From the NCBI GenBank assembly GCA_964236105.1, contig CAXSBC010000004.1, forward strand, positions 186,001-250,000: 64,000 bases of DNA, given 5' to 3'. A program made the translations under genes and the position numbers. Numbering within the stretch: the stretch's first letter is position 1; each line of letters starts with the position of its first letter. The notes below the pieces were generated by a model, which saw only the letters and a program-made list of their open reading frames with translations, was not told the DNA's origin and did no database searches. The DNA is from Lichenicola sp964236105 (GTDB taxonomy: Bacteria > Pseudomonadota > Alphaproteobacteria > Acetobacterales > Acetobacteraceae). This document shows, in pieces, positions 49,465-58,873 of this stretch.

Positions 49465-50330
49465 ACGCGATGCCCGACAGGCTCCAGACCGGGTGGGGCA
49501 GCGACGTGTCGTCCGGCAAGGGCAAGGCGGACGAGAACTTCCCCGTCGGATCGGTGCTGATCGCCAGGCGGCTGCGTCCGCACGTGCATGCGTACTACGA
49601 TTTCGCCCGCGCGATCGACGACATCGCCGACAATGCGCTGCTGTCGCCGGACGAGAAGATCGTCCGGCTCGACGCGATGCAGGCGGTGCTGCTCGGCGAT
49701 CGCGACGGCACCGCTCGTGCAGACGTCGCCAGCGCCGTGCGGCTGCGCGCGAGCCTGGCCGCGACCGGCATCACCCCTGCCCGCGCCACCGACCTGATCG
49801 TCGCCTTCCGCCAGGATGCGGTGAAGCACCGCTATGCGAGCTGGGCCGAGCTTGCCGGCTATTGCCGCTATTCCGCCAATCCGGTCGGGCTCTACCTGCT
49901 CGACCTGCATGGCGAGAGTGCGGCGACCCATGCCGCGTCCGACGCGCTGTGCACGGCGCTGCAGGTGCTGAACCACCTGCAGGACTGCAAGGCGGATCTT
50001 CTCGAGCTCGGCCGCTGCTACCTGCCGGCGGGCTGGCTCGCCGCCGAAGGCGAGAGCGCCGAGGCGGTGCGCGGCGCGCAGGCCGGTCCCGGCCTGCGCC
50101 GCGTGCTGGACCGGGCGCTGGACGAGGTCGACCTGCTCAACGTCGAGGCGTCGCGGCTGCCCGGGCTGATCGCCGACCGGCGCATGCGGCTGGAGGCGGC
50201 GGTGATCGTCGCGGTGTCGCATCGGCTGGCCAGGCGGCTGCGCGCCCGGGACCCGCTCGCCGGACGGGTGAAGCTGTCGCGCGGCGATGTCGGGATCAGC
50301 CTGCTGTCCGCCCTGCGCCATCTGCCATGA
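49461..50330 (+). CDS. hpnC: HpnC, hydroxysqualene synthase
   Basis: 289 aa. Trans-isoprenyl diphosphate synthase fold with YYDFARAIDDIAD (first Asp-rich motif), YCRYSANPVGLYLLDL, and LNHLQDCKADLLELGRCYLP (second Asp-rich region). HpnC converts presqualene diphosphate to hydroxysqualene. The start overlaps hpnB, and its stop overlaps hpnD, both ATGA. Confidence 0.93.
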   Translation: MNAMPDRLQTGWGSDVSSGKGKADENFPVGSVLIARRLRPHVHAYYDFARAIDDIADNALLSPDEKIVRLDAMQAVLLGDRDGTARADVASAVRLRASLAATGITPARATDLIVAFRQDAVKHRYASWAELAGYCRYSANPVGLYLLDLHGESAATHAASDALCTALQVLNHLQDCKADLLELGRCYLPAGWLAAEGESAEAVRGAQAGPGLRRVLDRALDEVDLLNVEASRLPGLIADRRMRLEAAVIVAVSHRLARRLRARDPLAGRVKLSRGDVGISLLSALRHLP

Positions 50331-51208
50331 CGCCTGCCTGCGACGCCCTGCGCCGGTTCCCGCTGGACTGCGCGCAGGACGATCTCGACGTCGTGGAAGC
50401 GATCGTGCGCCGGTCCGGCACCTCGTTCGCGCGCGGCATGAGCGTGCTCGAACCCGACCGGCGCTACGCGATGTTCGCGATCTACGCCTTCTGCCGGCTG
50501 GTGGACGACGTGGCCGACGAGGACGGACCGTTCGCCGCCAAGCTGCCGCGGCTGCAGGAGTGGCGCACCCGCATCGCCGGGCTCTACGAGGGCTATGCCC
50601 GCGATGCGCTGGACCGGGTGCTGATGCAAGCGATCACCCGCTACGCGCTGCGCGAGACCGATTTCGCCGCCGTGATCGACGGCATGCAGATGGACGCCGA
50701 GGACGTCATCGTCGCACCCGACCTCGCCACCTTCGACCTGTATTGCGACCGCGTCGCCTCGGCGGTCGGCAGGCTCTCGGTGCGGGCCTTCGGCGACGCC
50801 TCGTCGTCGGCTGACGCGGTCGCCCATCATCTCGGCCGGGCGCTGCAGATCACCAACATCCTGCGCGACCTGGGCGAGGATGCCGAACGCGGCCGGCTGT
50901 ATCTGCCGGCCGAGGTGCTGGACCGGGCCGGCGTGCCGCACGATCCCGGCGCCGCCCTGGGGTGTCCGACGCTGCCGGCCGCCTGCCGGGCGATGGCGGC
51001 GCAGGCGCGCCAGCACTTCCATGCGGCCCGTGCCGCGATGCGTCGCTGCGACCGGCGCGCCATGCGTCCGGCGCGGCTGATGGCGGCAGGCTACGGCGCG
51101 ATCCTGGCGAGCCTGGTCGCCGCCGGATGGCGCGATCCGGCGCGGCGCGTGTCGGTGCCGGCCTGGCGCAAGCTGCTGGTGGGCGTGCGCGCCCTGCTGC
51201 CGGCCTGA
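50327..51208 (+). CDS. hpnD: HpnD, presqualene diphosphate synthase
   Basis: 293 aa. Contains YAFCRLVDDVADE (first Asp-rich motif), YCDRVASAVGRLSVRAFG, and LGRALQITNILRDLGEDAERGRLYLP (second). It condenses two farnesyl diphosphates to presqualene diphosphate. With HpnC and HpnE it provides the bacterial three-step route to squalene. Confidence 0.94.
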   Translation: MTPACDALRRFPLDCAQDDLDVVEAIVRRSGTSFARGMSVLEPDRRYAMFAIYAFCRLVDDVADEDGPFAAKLPRLQEWRTRIAGLYEGYARDALDRVLMQAITRYALRETDFAAVIDGMQMDAEDVIVAPDLATFDLYCDRVASAVGRLSVRAFGDASSSADAVAHHLGRALQITNILRDLGEDAERGRLYLPAEVLDRAGVPHDPGAALGCPTLPAACRAMAAQARQHFHAARAAMRRCDRRAMRPARLMAAGYGAILASLVAAGWRDPARRVSVPAWRKLLVGVRALLPA

Positions 51209-51213
51209 CGCAG

Positions 51214-52524
51214 GTGGCGGGCGTCGTGCACATCGTCGGCGGCGGGCTCGCCGCCCTGTCGGCAGCGCTCGAGCTGGCGGAGGCCGGGCGGCAGGTCGCG
51301 ATCTACGAGGCGGGTCCGGCGCTGGGCGGCCGGGCGCGCTCCTACGACGACAAGCATCTCGGCTGCCGGCTCGACAACGGCAACCACCTGCTGCTGTCGG
51401 CCAACGCGACGGTGTTCGGCTTCCTCGACCGCATCGGCGCCTGCGACACGCTGGTCGGGCCGGGCGCGCCGATCTTCCCGTTCCACGACCTCGCGGCCGA
51501 TCTGCGCTGGACCCTGCGCCTGTCGCGCGGCCGCGTCCCCTGGTGGGTGCTGCAGCCGGGCCGGCGGGTGCCGGGCATGCGGCTGTCGGAGCTCGCCGGG
51601 CTGCTGCGGCTGATGCGGGCGGGCCCGGACGCGACCATTGCCGACTGCCTGCGCCCGGGCGCGCTCGCCGACCGGCTGATGGTCCCGCTCGCCGTCTCGG
51701 TGCTGAACACCCGGCCCGAGGCGGGCAGCGCGGCGCTGATGGGCGCGGTGATGCGCGAGAGCATGGCCAAGGGGGGGGCTGCCTGCATCCCGTGGTTCCC
51801 GCGCGACGGGCTGTCCGAGACCCTGGTCGATCCGGCGCTGGTGCGGCTGCGGGAGCTCGGCGTGCGGATCCGCACCGGCTGCCGCGTCAGCGGCCTCGCC
51901 TTGGCGCAGGGCCGGGTCGCCGGCATGGTGCTGCCGGAGGGGCCCGTCGATCTCGGGCCCGACGACCAGGTGATCCTGGCGGTGCCGGCGCAGAGTGCCC
52001 GCGACGTGGCGGCTTGCGTGCTGCCCGAGCTGCAGGCGCCCGACAGCTTCGAGAGCATCCTGAACCTGCATTACCGCGCCGACGTGCTGGACCGGCTGAC
52101 CGGCGACCTGGCGCGGGCGCGCTTTGCCGGCGTCGTGGGCGGCCTCGCCGAGTGGGTGTTCGTCAAGCCGGGCATCCTGTCGGTGACGGTGAGTGCGGCC
52201 AACCACCTGGCCGATCGCAGTCCCGACGCGCTGGCGGCTGCCATCTGGACCGAGGTCCGGGCGGTGGTGTCGCCGTTCCTGCTCGCGGGCACGACGCTGC
52301 CGGAGACAGCACCCCGCCACCGGGTGGTGCGGGAGAAGCGCGCCACCTTCGCCGCCACCCCGGCGCAGGAACGGCTGCGGCCGGAATGCCGCACCCGGAT
52401 TCCGAATCTTGCCCTGGCCGGCGACTGGACGGCCACAGGCTTGCCCGCCACCATCGAAGGTGCAATGAGGTCCGGCCTGGCTGCGGCCAGGATGCTGGCC
52501 GCGCAACCCGGTGGCCGCCACTGA
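51214..52524 (+). CDS. hpnE: HpnE, hydroxysqualene dehydroxylase
   Basis: 436 aa from GTG at 51214, five bases after hpnD. FAD-binding IVGGGLAALSAALELAEAG, GGRARSYDD, LDNGNHLLLSAN, and the C-terminal ALAGDWTATGLPATIEGAMRSG. It removes the hydroxyl from hydroxysqualene to give squalene. The GTG at 51226 is a possible alternative start. Confidence 0.93.
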   Translation: MAGVVHIVGGGLAALSAALELAEAGRQVAIYEAGPALGGRARSYDDKHLGCRLDNGNHLLLSANATVFGFLDRIGACDTLVGPGAPIFPFHDLAADLRWTLRLSRGRVPWWVLQPGRRVPGMRLSELAGLLRLMRAGPDATIADCLRPGALADRLMVPLAVSVLNTRPEAGSAALMGAVMRESMAKGGAACIPWFPRDGLSETLVDPALVRLRELGVRIRTGCRVSGLALAQGRVAGMVLPEGPVDLGPDDQVILAVPAQSARDVAACVLPELQAPDSFESILNLHYRADVLDRLTGDLARARFAGVVGGLAEWVFVKPGILSVTVSAANHLADRSPDALAAAIWTEVRAVVSPFLLAGTTLPETAPRHRVVREKRATFAATPAQERLRPECRTRIPNLALAGDWTATGLPATIEGAMRSGLAAARMLAAQPGGRH

Positions 52525-52589
52525 CCCGAGCGAGTGCAGGATGACCCATCACCTGTCCGCTCCGGCCATCAGCCGGCTGGAGCGGTGAC

Positions 52590-54572
52590 ATGCTGAACAC
52601 CGTGCAGAACGCCGAGGACCTCGTCCTCGACCGCCCCGTCGCGTCCGACGAGGCCCTGGTCGACGCGATCGCCCGCGCGCAGTCCGCCCTGGCGGGGCGC
52701 CAGCAGCCGGACGGCCACTGGATCTTCGATCTGGAGGCCGACGCCACGATCCCGGCCGAGTACATCCTGCTCGAGCACTATCTCGATCGCATCGACCCCG
52801 CACTCGAGGCCCGGCTCGGCATCTATCTGCGCCGCATCCAGGGCGAGCATGGCGGCTGGCCGCTCTACCATGCCGGCCGGTTCGACCTGTCGGCGAGCGT
52901 GAAGGCGTATTTCGCGCTGAAGATGATCGGCGACGATCCGGAGGCGGACCACATGCGCCGGGCGCGGGAGGCGATCCTGGCCGCCGGCGGGGCAGAGCGC
53001 GCCAACGTCTTCACCCGGTTCCAGCTTGCCCTGTATGGCGAGCTGCCGTGGCATGGCACGCCCTGCATGCCGATGGAGATCATGCTCCTGCCGCGCTGGT
53101 TCTTCTTCAACATCTGGAACATGTCCTACTGGTCGCGGACGGTGCTGACCCCGCTGCTGGTGCTGGCGGCACTGCGCCCGCGCGCGCGCAATCCACGCGG
53201 CATCCACGTGCCGGAGCTGTTCCGCACGCCGCCGGGCGAGGTGCGGGACTGGATCCGCGGACCGTACCGATCCGCCTGGGGCCCGGTGTTCAAGCGCATC
53301 GACGCCCTGCTGCGGCCGATCGAGCGGCGGGTGCCGAAGCGCCTGCGCCGGCATGCCATCGCCACCGCCCGCCGCTTCGTGGAGGCACGGCTGAACGGGC
53401 TCGACGGGCTCGGCGCGATCTACCCGGCGATGGCCAACAGCGTGATGATGTTCGACGCACTCGGCGTGCCGGACGACGATCCGAACGCCGCCATCGCCTG
53501 GGAGTCGGTGCGACGGCTGCTGGTCGAGCAGGGCGACGAGGCGTTCTGCCAGCCCTGCATGTCGCCGGTCTGGGACACGGGCCTCGCCGGCCACGCGCTG
53601 GCGGAGGCGGCGGTGGCGATCGACGGCGCCGAGTCCGCGGCGACGGCGGGCCGTCTCGACGAGGCCGCCGGCTGGCTGCGTCCGCTGCAGGAGCTGGAGG
53701 TGAAGGGGGACTGGGCGGTCCGCAACCCCGATCTCGCACCCGGCGGCTGGGCGTTCCAGTACAACAACCCGCACTATCCCGACGTCGACGACACCGCGGT
53801 GGTGGGCATGCTGCTGCACCGCCACGACGGCGCCGGCAACGCCGAGGCGGTGGCGCGGGCGCGGACCTGGATCGTCGGCATGCAGAGCTCGAACGGCGGC
53901 TGGGGCGCGTTCGACATCGACAACGACCACGACATCCTCAACCACATCCCCTTCTCCGACCATGGCGCGCTGCTGGACCCGCCGACCGCGGACGTGACCG
54001 CGCGCTGCCTGTCGTTCCTGGCCCAGCTGGGCCATGCCGAGGACCGTCCGGTGATCGACAGGGGGATCGCCTACCTGCGGCGCGAGCAGGAGCCGGGCGG
54101 CTGCTGGTTCGGCCGCTGGGGCACCAACTACATCTACGGCACCTGGTCGGTGCTGTGCGCGCTGAACGCCGTGGGGGTGCCGCCGGACGATCCGGCGGTG
54201 GTGCGGGCGGTGGCATGGCTGGTGTCTGTGCAGCGGCCGGATGGCGGCTGGGGCGAAAGCTGCGCCACCTTCGAGGGCGCCGAGCCCGGCATCCATACCG
54301 AGGCGCTGCCGTCGCAGACCGCCTGGGCGGTGCTGGGACTGATGGCGGCCCAGCAGCACGATCATCCGGCCACCGCGCGCGGCATCGGCTACCTGACGGC
54401 GACGCAGGATGCGGCCGGCGAGTGGCAGGAGCAGCCCTACAACGCGGTCGGCTTCCCGCGCGTGTTCTACCTGCGCTACCACGGCTACCGGCTGTTCTTT
54501 CCGCTGATGGCGCTGGCCCGGTATCGCAACCTGCGCCGCAGCAACAGCTCCCAGGTCGCCTACGGGTTCTGA
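52590..54572 (+). CDS. shc: Squalene-hopene cyclase
   Basis: 660 aa, a normal length. The catalytic DVDDTA sits near residue 398. Several QW repeats are visible: QQPDGHW, QGEHGGW, QSSNGGWGAF, QEPGGCWFGRWG, QRPDGGWGES. It cyclises squalene to hopene and diplopterol at the inner membrane. It lies 65 bp after hpnE, so it is probably cotranscribed. Confidence 0.97.
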   Translation: MLNTVQNAEDLVLDRPVASDEALVDAIARAQSALAGRQQPDGHWIFDLEADATIPAEYILLEHYLDRIDPALEARLGIYLRRIQGEHGGWPLYHAGRFDLSASVKAYFALKMIGDDPEADHMRRAREAILAAGGAERANVFTRFQLALYGELPWHGTPCMPMEIMLLPRWFFFNIWNMSYWSRTVLTPLLVLAALRPRARNPRGIHVPELFRTPPGEVRDWIRGPYRSAWGPVFKRIDALLRPIERRVPKRLRRHAIATARRFVEARLNGLDGLGAIYPAMANSVMMFDALGVPDDDPNAAIAWESVRRLLVEQGDEAFCQPCMSPVWDTGLAGHALAEAAVAIDGAESAATAGRLDEAAGWLRPLQELEVKGDWAVRNPDLAPGGWAFQYNNPHYPDVDDTAVVGMLLHRHDGAGNAEAVARARTWIVGMQSSNGGWGAFDIDNDHDILNHIPFSDHGALLDPPTADVTARCLSFLAQLGHAEDRPVIDRGIAYLRREQEPGGCWFGRWGTNYIYGTWSVLCALNAVGVPPDDPAVVRAVAWLVSVQRPDGGWGESCATFEGAEPGIHTEALPSQTAWAVLGLMAAQQHDHPATARGIGYLTATQDAAGEWQEQPYNAVGFPRVFYLRYHGYRLFFPLMALARYRNLRRSNSSQVAYGF

Positions 54573-54597
54573 GGCGTCCGCGGCCGGTGGATGGGCG

Positions 54598-55251
54598 ATG
54601 AGGCTCGGGATCGTCGTCGGGCTGGAAGCGGAAGCCAGGCTGGTGCGCCGGCTCGGTCCGGCCGTCCGGATCGCCATCAGCGGCGCCACCGCCACCGGAG
54701 CGGCGCGGGCGGCCGGCGACCTGGTCGAACACGGCGCCACCCACCTGCTGAGCGTCGGGCTCGCGGCCGGGCTCGACCCGTCGCTGCGCGCCGGCGACCT
54801 GCTGGTACCGGCACAGGTGATGACCCACGGCCTGCGCCTCGACACCGATCCCGCGCTGCGGGCCCTGCTCGGACCGGGCCTGGCGGCACCGCTGCTGCAC
54901 AGCGACGTGCTGGTCGCAGATCCGGTCGCCAAGGCGGCGCTGCATGCCGATTCGGGCTGTGCGTCGCTCGACATGGAGAGCGGGGCGCTGGCCCGCGCCG
55001 CGGCCGCGGCAGGCCTGCCGTTTGCGGTGCTGCGCGCGGTCTGCGATCCGGCCGGCCGCGCCCTGCCGCCTGCGGCCCGGATCCCGCTGCACCCGGACGG
55101 CCGGCTGCAGGCGCGTGCCCTTCTGGGTTCGATCCTCCGGCATCCGGGCCAGCTGCCGGGCCTGCTGGCGCTCGGCCGCGATGCCGGCCGCGCGACGACG
55201 ATGCTTGCCGAGCGGCTGCATGGGCTCGCCAGTCATTTGACGTTGATGTAA
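54598..55251 (+). CDS. hpnG: HpnG, hopanoid-associated phosphorylase
   Basis: 217 aa. A nucleoside phosphorylase fold: LGIVVGLEAEARLVRRLG, LLSVGLAAGLDPSLRAGDL, and SLDMESGALARAAAAAGLPF (the DMES motif). HpnG releases adenine from adenosylhopane to form the ribosyl intermediate. It follows shc by 25 bp. HpnH, the radical SAM enzyme that makes adenosylhopane, is not in the window. Confidence 0.92.
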   Translation: MRLGIVVGLEAEARLVRRLGPAVRIAISGATATGAARAAGDLVEHGATHLLSVGLAAGLDPSLRAGDLLVPAQVMTHGLRLDTDPALRALLGPGLAAPLLHSDVLVADPVAKAALHADSGCASLDMESGALARAAAAAGLPFAVLRAVCDPAGRALPPAARIPLHPDGRLQARALLGSILRHPGQLPGLLALGRDAGRATTMLAERLHGLASHLTLM

Positions 55252-55267
55252 CGATTTAAGGTATACC
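55237..55267 (+). promoter_or_regulatory. Possible promoter upstream of the two-domain glycosyltransferase
   Basis: TTGACG (55237-55242) and TATACC (55262-55267) are 19 bp apart in a short AT-rich patch that overlaps the end of hpnG. The spacer is long for sigma-70, so the call is weak. If real, it separates the glycosyltransferase gene from the hopanoid operon. Confidence 0.35.
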
Positions 55268-55331
55268 AGGCGCCTCCTGCCGGCCGTGGGCGATGGCAGG
55301 ACGTCGCGATCGGATGAGGGAGCAGGACGTG

Positions 55332-57902
55332 ATGGTCCAGACCAGGGTGCGCGTGCCGGCCCAGACGCCTCAGGCCCAGCCGCAGCGTCGACCTGCCTCG
55401 CCGTTCCTCGGTTATGTCGACAGCTTCATCGACGGCCTGGCCCGGGGCTGGGCGGTCGATACGCGCACCCCGCAGGCCGCGACCCGCCTGCATGTGCTGA
55501 TCGACCGGCAGGAGGTGGCGCTGGTGCCGTGCGACCAGCCGCGCGAGGACGTGCAGGCGGCGATCGCCCATCCCACCGGCCGGCTCGGCTTCAGCTTCCG
55601 GCTGCCGCCCGACTACGTTGACGGCAACCCGCACACCCTGTCGTTCCGGTTCGGCGACCGCACCGTGGTGCCGCATCTCGATGCGGCCAACACCGGCATG
55701 CTCTACGAGGAATACGATTTCACGCTGCATCGCCGCTACGACTTCCAGAGCTTCATCGACGGCATGAAGCAGGGCGCCCTGCGCGGATGGGTGCAGCGGA
55801 TCGACCCGCTGAGCGGGGAGCGGACCGGCGGCTGCCACATCCTGGTCACCGCGAACGGCGCGCGCGTCGCCCAGGTGAAGGCCGACCGCTATCGCGGCGA
55901 CGTGGCGGCGGTGCTCGGCGGCGACCCGAATGCCGGCTTCGAGATCATCCTGCCCAACGCGTTCCGCCGCGGCGGGCAGCAGACCTTCCGCTTCGTCGTG
56001 ACGCCGGACGATGTGGAGCTGGCCGGCAGCCCGCTGATCACCAGCCTCGTCGACGACCAGCTCGAGGCGCGGCTGATCGAGATCCAGAGCAAGGTCGACC
56101 GGCTGTATGGCGAGATCAGCCGGCTGCGCACCGACGTGTCGGACGTGGTGCCCAAGCCCACCTACAACCTGGGCGACTACGACCGCTGGGCGCGCCGCTA
56201 CTACGACCGGCTGCGGGCTCGCGTGTCGGCCGAGCGGGCGCGCGAGGCGGCCATCGGCGCGCCGGCGGCTGAGCCGCTGGTGAGCATCCTGGTGCCGACC
56301 TACAAGCCGATGATGTCGGACTTCACCGCGGCGGTGGATTCGGTGCTGTCGCAGACCTACCGCAACTGGGAGCTCATCATCGTCGACGATGGCGCCAAGT
56401 CGCCGGAGGTCGCCGCCCGGATCAGGAAGTACTGCGCCGACGATCCGCGCATCCGCGCCGTCACGCTGAAGAAGAATCTCGGCATCAGCGGCGCCACCAA
56501 CGCAGGCCTGGCGCAGGTGCGCGGCGACTACGTGGCGTTCTTTGATCATGACGACCTGCTGGTGGACGTGGCGATCGAGATGATGGTGCGCGCCGCCCGC
56601 AGGACCGGCGCGCGCCTGCTGTATTCGGACGAGGACAAGATCGATCAGGCCGGCTACTTCCTCGAGCCGAACCTCAAGCCCGACTACAACCACCGCTACC
56701 TGCTCGGCTGCAACTACATCTGCCACCTGCTGGTCGTCGAGGCCAAGGCGCTGGCGAAGGTCGGCGAGCTCCGCCGCGTCTATGACGGCGCGCAGGACCA
56801 CGACCTGATCCTGCGGCTGGTCGAGGAGATCCCGGCGGCCGAGATCCATCACGTGCCCGAGGTGCTGTATCACTGGCGCAAGACGCCGAACTCGACGGCG
56901 GTGAATATCGGCAACAAGACCTATGCCATCGAGGCCGGCGTGCGCGCCGTCGGCGATCACCTGGAGCGGCAGGGGATCCAGGCGGAGGTGAGCTCCATAC
57001 GCGGCCTGACGCTCTACGGCATCAAGTGGCAGCAGAAGAAGCAGCCGCACGTGTCGATCATCATCCCGTTCAAGGACCAGGTGGACACGACGCGCCGCTG
57101 CGTCGATGCCCTGCTCGCCTTCACCGACTACAAGGCGTTCGACATCGTGCTGGTGAACAACTGGTCGGTCACGCAGGAGGCGTCGGATTTCGTCAAGCGC
57201 GTCTCCAGGCTCGACCGGGTCCGGGTGATGACCGTCGAGGAGGACTTCAACTACTCACGGCTGAACAACCTGGCGGCGCGGGAAGCCAAGGGCGACTTCC
57301 TCTTCTTCATGAACAACGACGTGTTCGTGGGCGACAGGAACTGGCTGAAGACCATCATCGGCGAGGCGCTGGCCGCTCCCGACATCGCCGTCGTCGGCGG
57401 CAAGTTCCTGTATCCCAACGACACCATCCAGCATGCCGGCGTGGTGGTGGGACCGGCGGGCGTGGCGGCGCACGTGCATCGCGGCGCGCCGCTGACCGAT
57501 TACGGCTATATCGGCCGCGCCATGCTCAGCCACGAGGTGTCGGCCGTCACCGCGGCCGGCATGCTGATCCGTGCCGACGTGTTCCGCGAGGTCGGCGGCT
57601 TCGACGAGGAGCATCTCAAGGTCGCCTACAACGACGTCGATCTGTGCCTGAAGGTGCGCGAGGCGGGCTGGCGCATCGTGTGGTGCGCCGAGTTCACCGC
57701 CTACCATCACGAGAGCCTGTCGCGCGGCAGCGACGACCGGCCGGAGCACGAGGCGCGCTTCTATGCCGAGACGCGCACCATGCAGGAGCGCTGGGGGGTC
57801 AATCCGCGCTACCAGCGGGACCCGTTCTACAGCAAGCACTTCACGGTGGACCGGCAGCCCTTCTTCGACCTGGTGGACCCCGCCGACGAGGCTGCCGAGT
57901 GA
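55332..57902 (+). CDS. Large glycosyltransferase with two GT2 domains
   Basis: 856 aa from ATG at 55332, chosen for GCAGGA just upstream; an ATG at 55293 lies further back. The first 300 residues form two beta-rich regions with repeated motifs (YVDSFIDGLARGWAVD, FIDGMKQGALRGWVQ), seen in front of other rhamnan- or O-antigen-type transferases. GT2 domain one starts VSILVPTYKPMMSDF with FFDHDDLL. GT2 domain two starts VSIIIPFKDQVDTTRRC with FFMNNDVF. It probably adds two linkages to a surface polysaccharide. The acceptor is unknown. Confidence 0.85.
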   Translation: MVQTRVRVPAQTPQAQPQRRPASPFLGYVDSFIDGLARGWAVDTRTPQAATRLHVLIDRQEVALVPCDQPREDVQAAIAHPTGRLGFSFRLPPDYVDGNPHTLSFRFGDRTVVPHLDAANTGMLYEEYDFTLHRRYDFQSFIDGMKQGALRGWVQRIDPLSGERTGGCHILVTANGARVAQVKADRYRGDVAAVLGGDPNAGFEIILPNAFRRGGQQTFRFVVTPDDVELAGSPLITSLVDDQLEARLIEIQSKVDRLYGEISRLRTDVSDVVPKPTYNLGDYDRWARRYYDRLRARVSAERAREAAIGAPAAEPLVSILVPTYKPMMSDFTAAVDSVLSQTYRNWELIIVDDGAKSPEVAARIRKYCADDPRIRAVTLKKNLGISGATNAGLAQVRGDYVAFFDHDDLLVDVAIEMMVRAARRTGARLLYSDEDKIDQAGYFLEPNLKPDYNHRYLLGCNYICHLLVVEAKALAKVGELRRVYDGAQDHDLILRLVEEIPAAEIHHVPEVLYHWRKTPNSTAVNIGNKTYAIEAGVRAVGDHLERQGIQAEVSSIRGLTLYGIKWQQKKQPHVSIIIPFKDQVDTTRRCVDALLAFTDYKAFDIVLVNNWSVTQEASDFVKRVSRLDRVRVMTVEEDFNYSRLNNLAAREAKGDFLFFMNNDVFVGDRNWLKTIIGEALAAPDIAVVGGKFLYPNDTIQHAGVVVGPAGVAAHVHRGAPLTDYGYIGRAMLSHEVSAVTAAGMLIRADVFREVGGFDEEHLKVAYNDVDLCLKVREAGWRIVWCAEFTAYHHESLSRGSDDRPEHEARFYAETRTMQERWGVNPRYQRDPFYSKHFTVDRQPFFDLVDPADEAAE

Positions 57903-57933
57903 CGTGTCGGCGGAAGCAGGCCCCGGGCCTGCC

Positions 57934-58872
57934 TCACCCCGCCTTCTGAAGCTCGCTCTCGAGGTCGGGCAGCACCGTGAACAGGTCGCCGACCAGCCCG
58001 TAATCGGCCACCTGGAAGATCGGCGCCTCCGCGTCCTTGTTGATGGCGACGATGACCTTGCTGTCCTTCATGCCGGCGAGATGCTGGATCGCGCCCGAGA
58101 TGCCGATCGCCACATAGAGTTCCGGCGCCACGATCTTGCCGGTCTGGCCGACCTGGTAGTCGTTCGGCACGAAGCCCGCATCGACCGCGGCGCGCGAGGC
58201 GCCGATCGCCGCGCCCAGCCTGTCTGCGATCGGGTTGAGCAGCTTGAAGTTCTCGCTGTTCTGCATGCCGCGTCCGCCCGAGACCACCACGCGGGCCGAT
58301 CCCAGCTCCGGGCGCTCGGAGCGGGACAGCTCTGCCGACACGAACGTCGACAGGGACGGCCCGTCCGCCGACGCCGCGTCCTCGATCGCCGCGGCGCCGC
58401 CCTCGGCCGCGGCCGCGTCGAAGTTGGCGGCGCGTACGGTGATGACCTTCTTCGCGTCCGACGACCTGACCGTCGCCAGCGCGTTGCCGGCATAGATCGG
58501 GCGCACGAAGGTGTCGGCGTCGACCACCTCGATGATCTCGCTGATCGGCTGCACGTCGAGCAGGGCGGCGAGGCGCGGCATCACGTTCTTTCCCGTGGCG
58601 GTCGAGCCGGCCAGGATATGGTCGTAGCCGTCGGCCAGCGAGACCAGCAGGGCTGCCAGCGGCTCGGCCAGCGGCCTGGCATAGGTCTGCGCGTCGGCCT
58701 TCAGCACCCGGGACACGCCGGCGATCCGGGCAGCCGCCTCGACCACCGCATCGATGTCGTGGCCCGCGACCAGCGCATGCACGTCGCCGAGCCTGCCGGC
58801 GGCGGTCACGGCGGAGCGGGTGGCCGGGCTGATATGGCCGTCCGCATGGTCGACGAGAACGAGAGCGGTCAT
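57934..58872 (-). CDS. etfA: Electron transfer flavoprotein alpha subunit
   Basis: 312 aa. The C-terminal FAD domain is clear: VVSGGRGMQNSENFKLL, PNDYQVGQTGKIVAPELYVA, GISGAIQHLAGMKDSKVIVA. With EtfB it accepts electrons from acyl-CoA and other dehydrogenases. It starts 1 bp after the etfB stop, so the two are one unit. Confidence 0.95.
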   Translation of the reverse strand: MTALVLVDHADGHISPATRSAVTAAGRLGDVHALVAGHDIDAVVEAAARIAGVSRVLKADAQTYARPLAEPLAALLVSLADGYDHILAGSTATGKNVMPRLAALLDVQPISEIIEVVDADTFVRPIYAGNALATVRSSDAKKVITVRAANFDAAAAEGGAAAIEDAASADGPSLSTFVSAELSRSERPELGSARVVVSGGRGMQNSENFKLLNPIADRLGAAIGASRAAVDAGFVPNDYQVGQTGKIVAPELYVAIGISGAIQHLAGMKDSKVIVAINKDAEAPIFQVADYGLVGDLFTVLPDLESELQKAG

Positions 58873-58873
58873 G

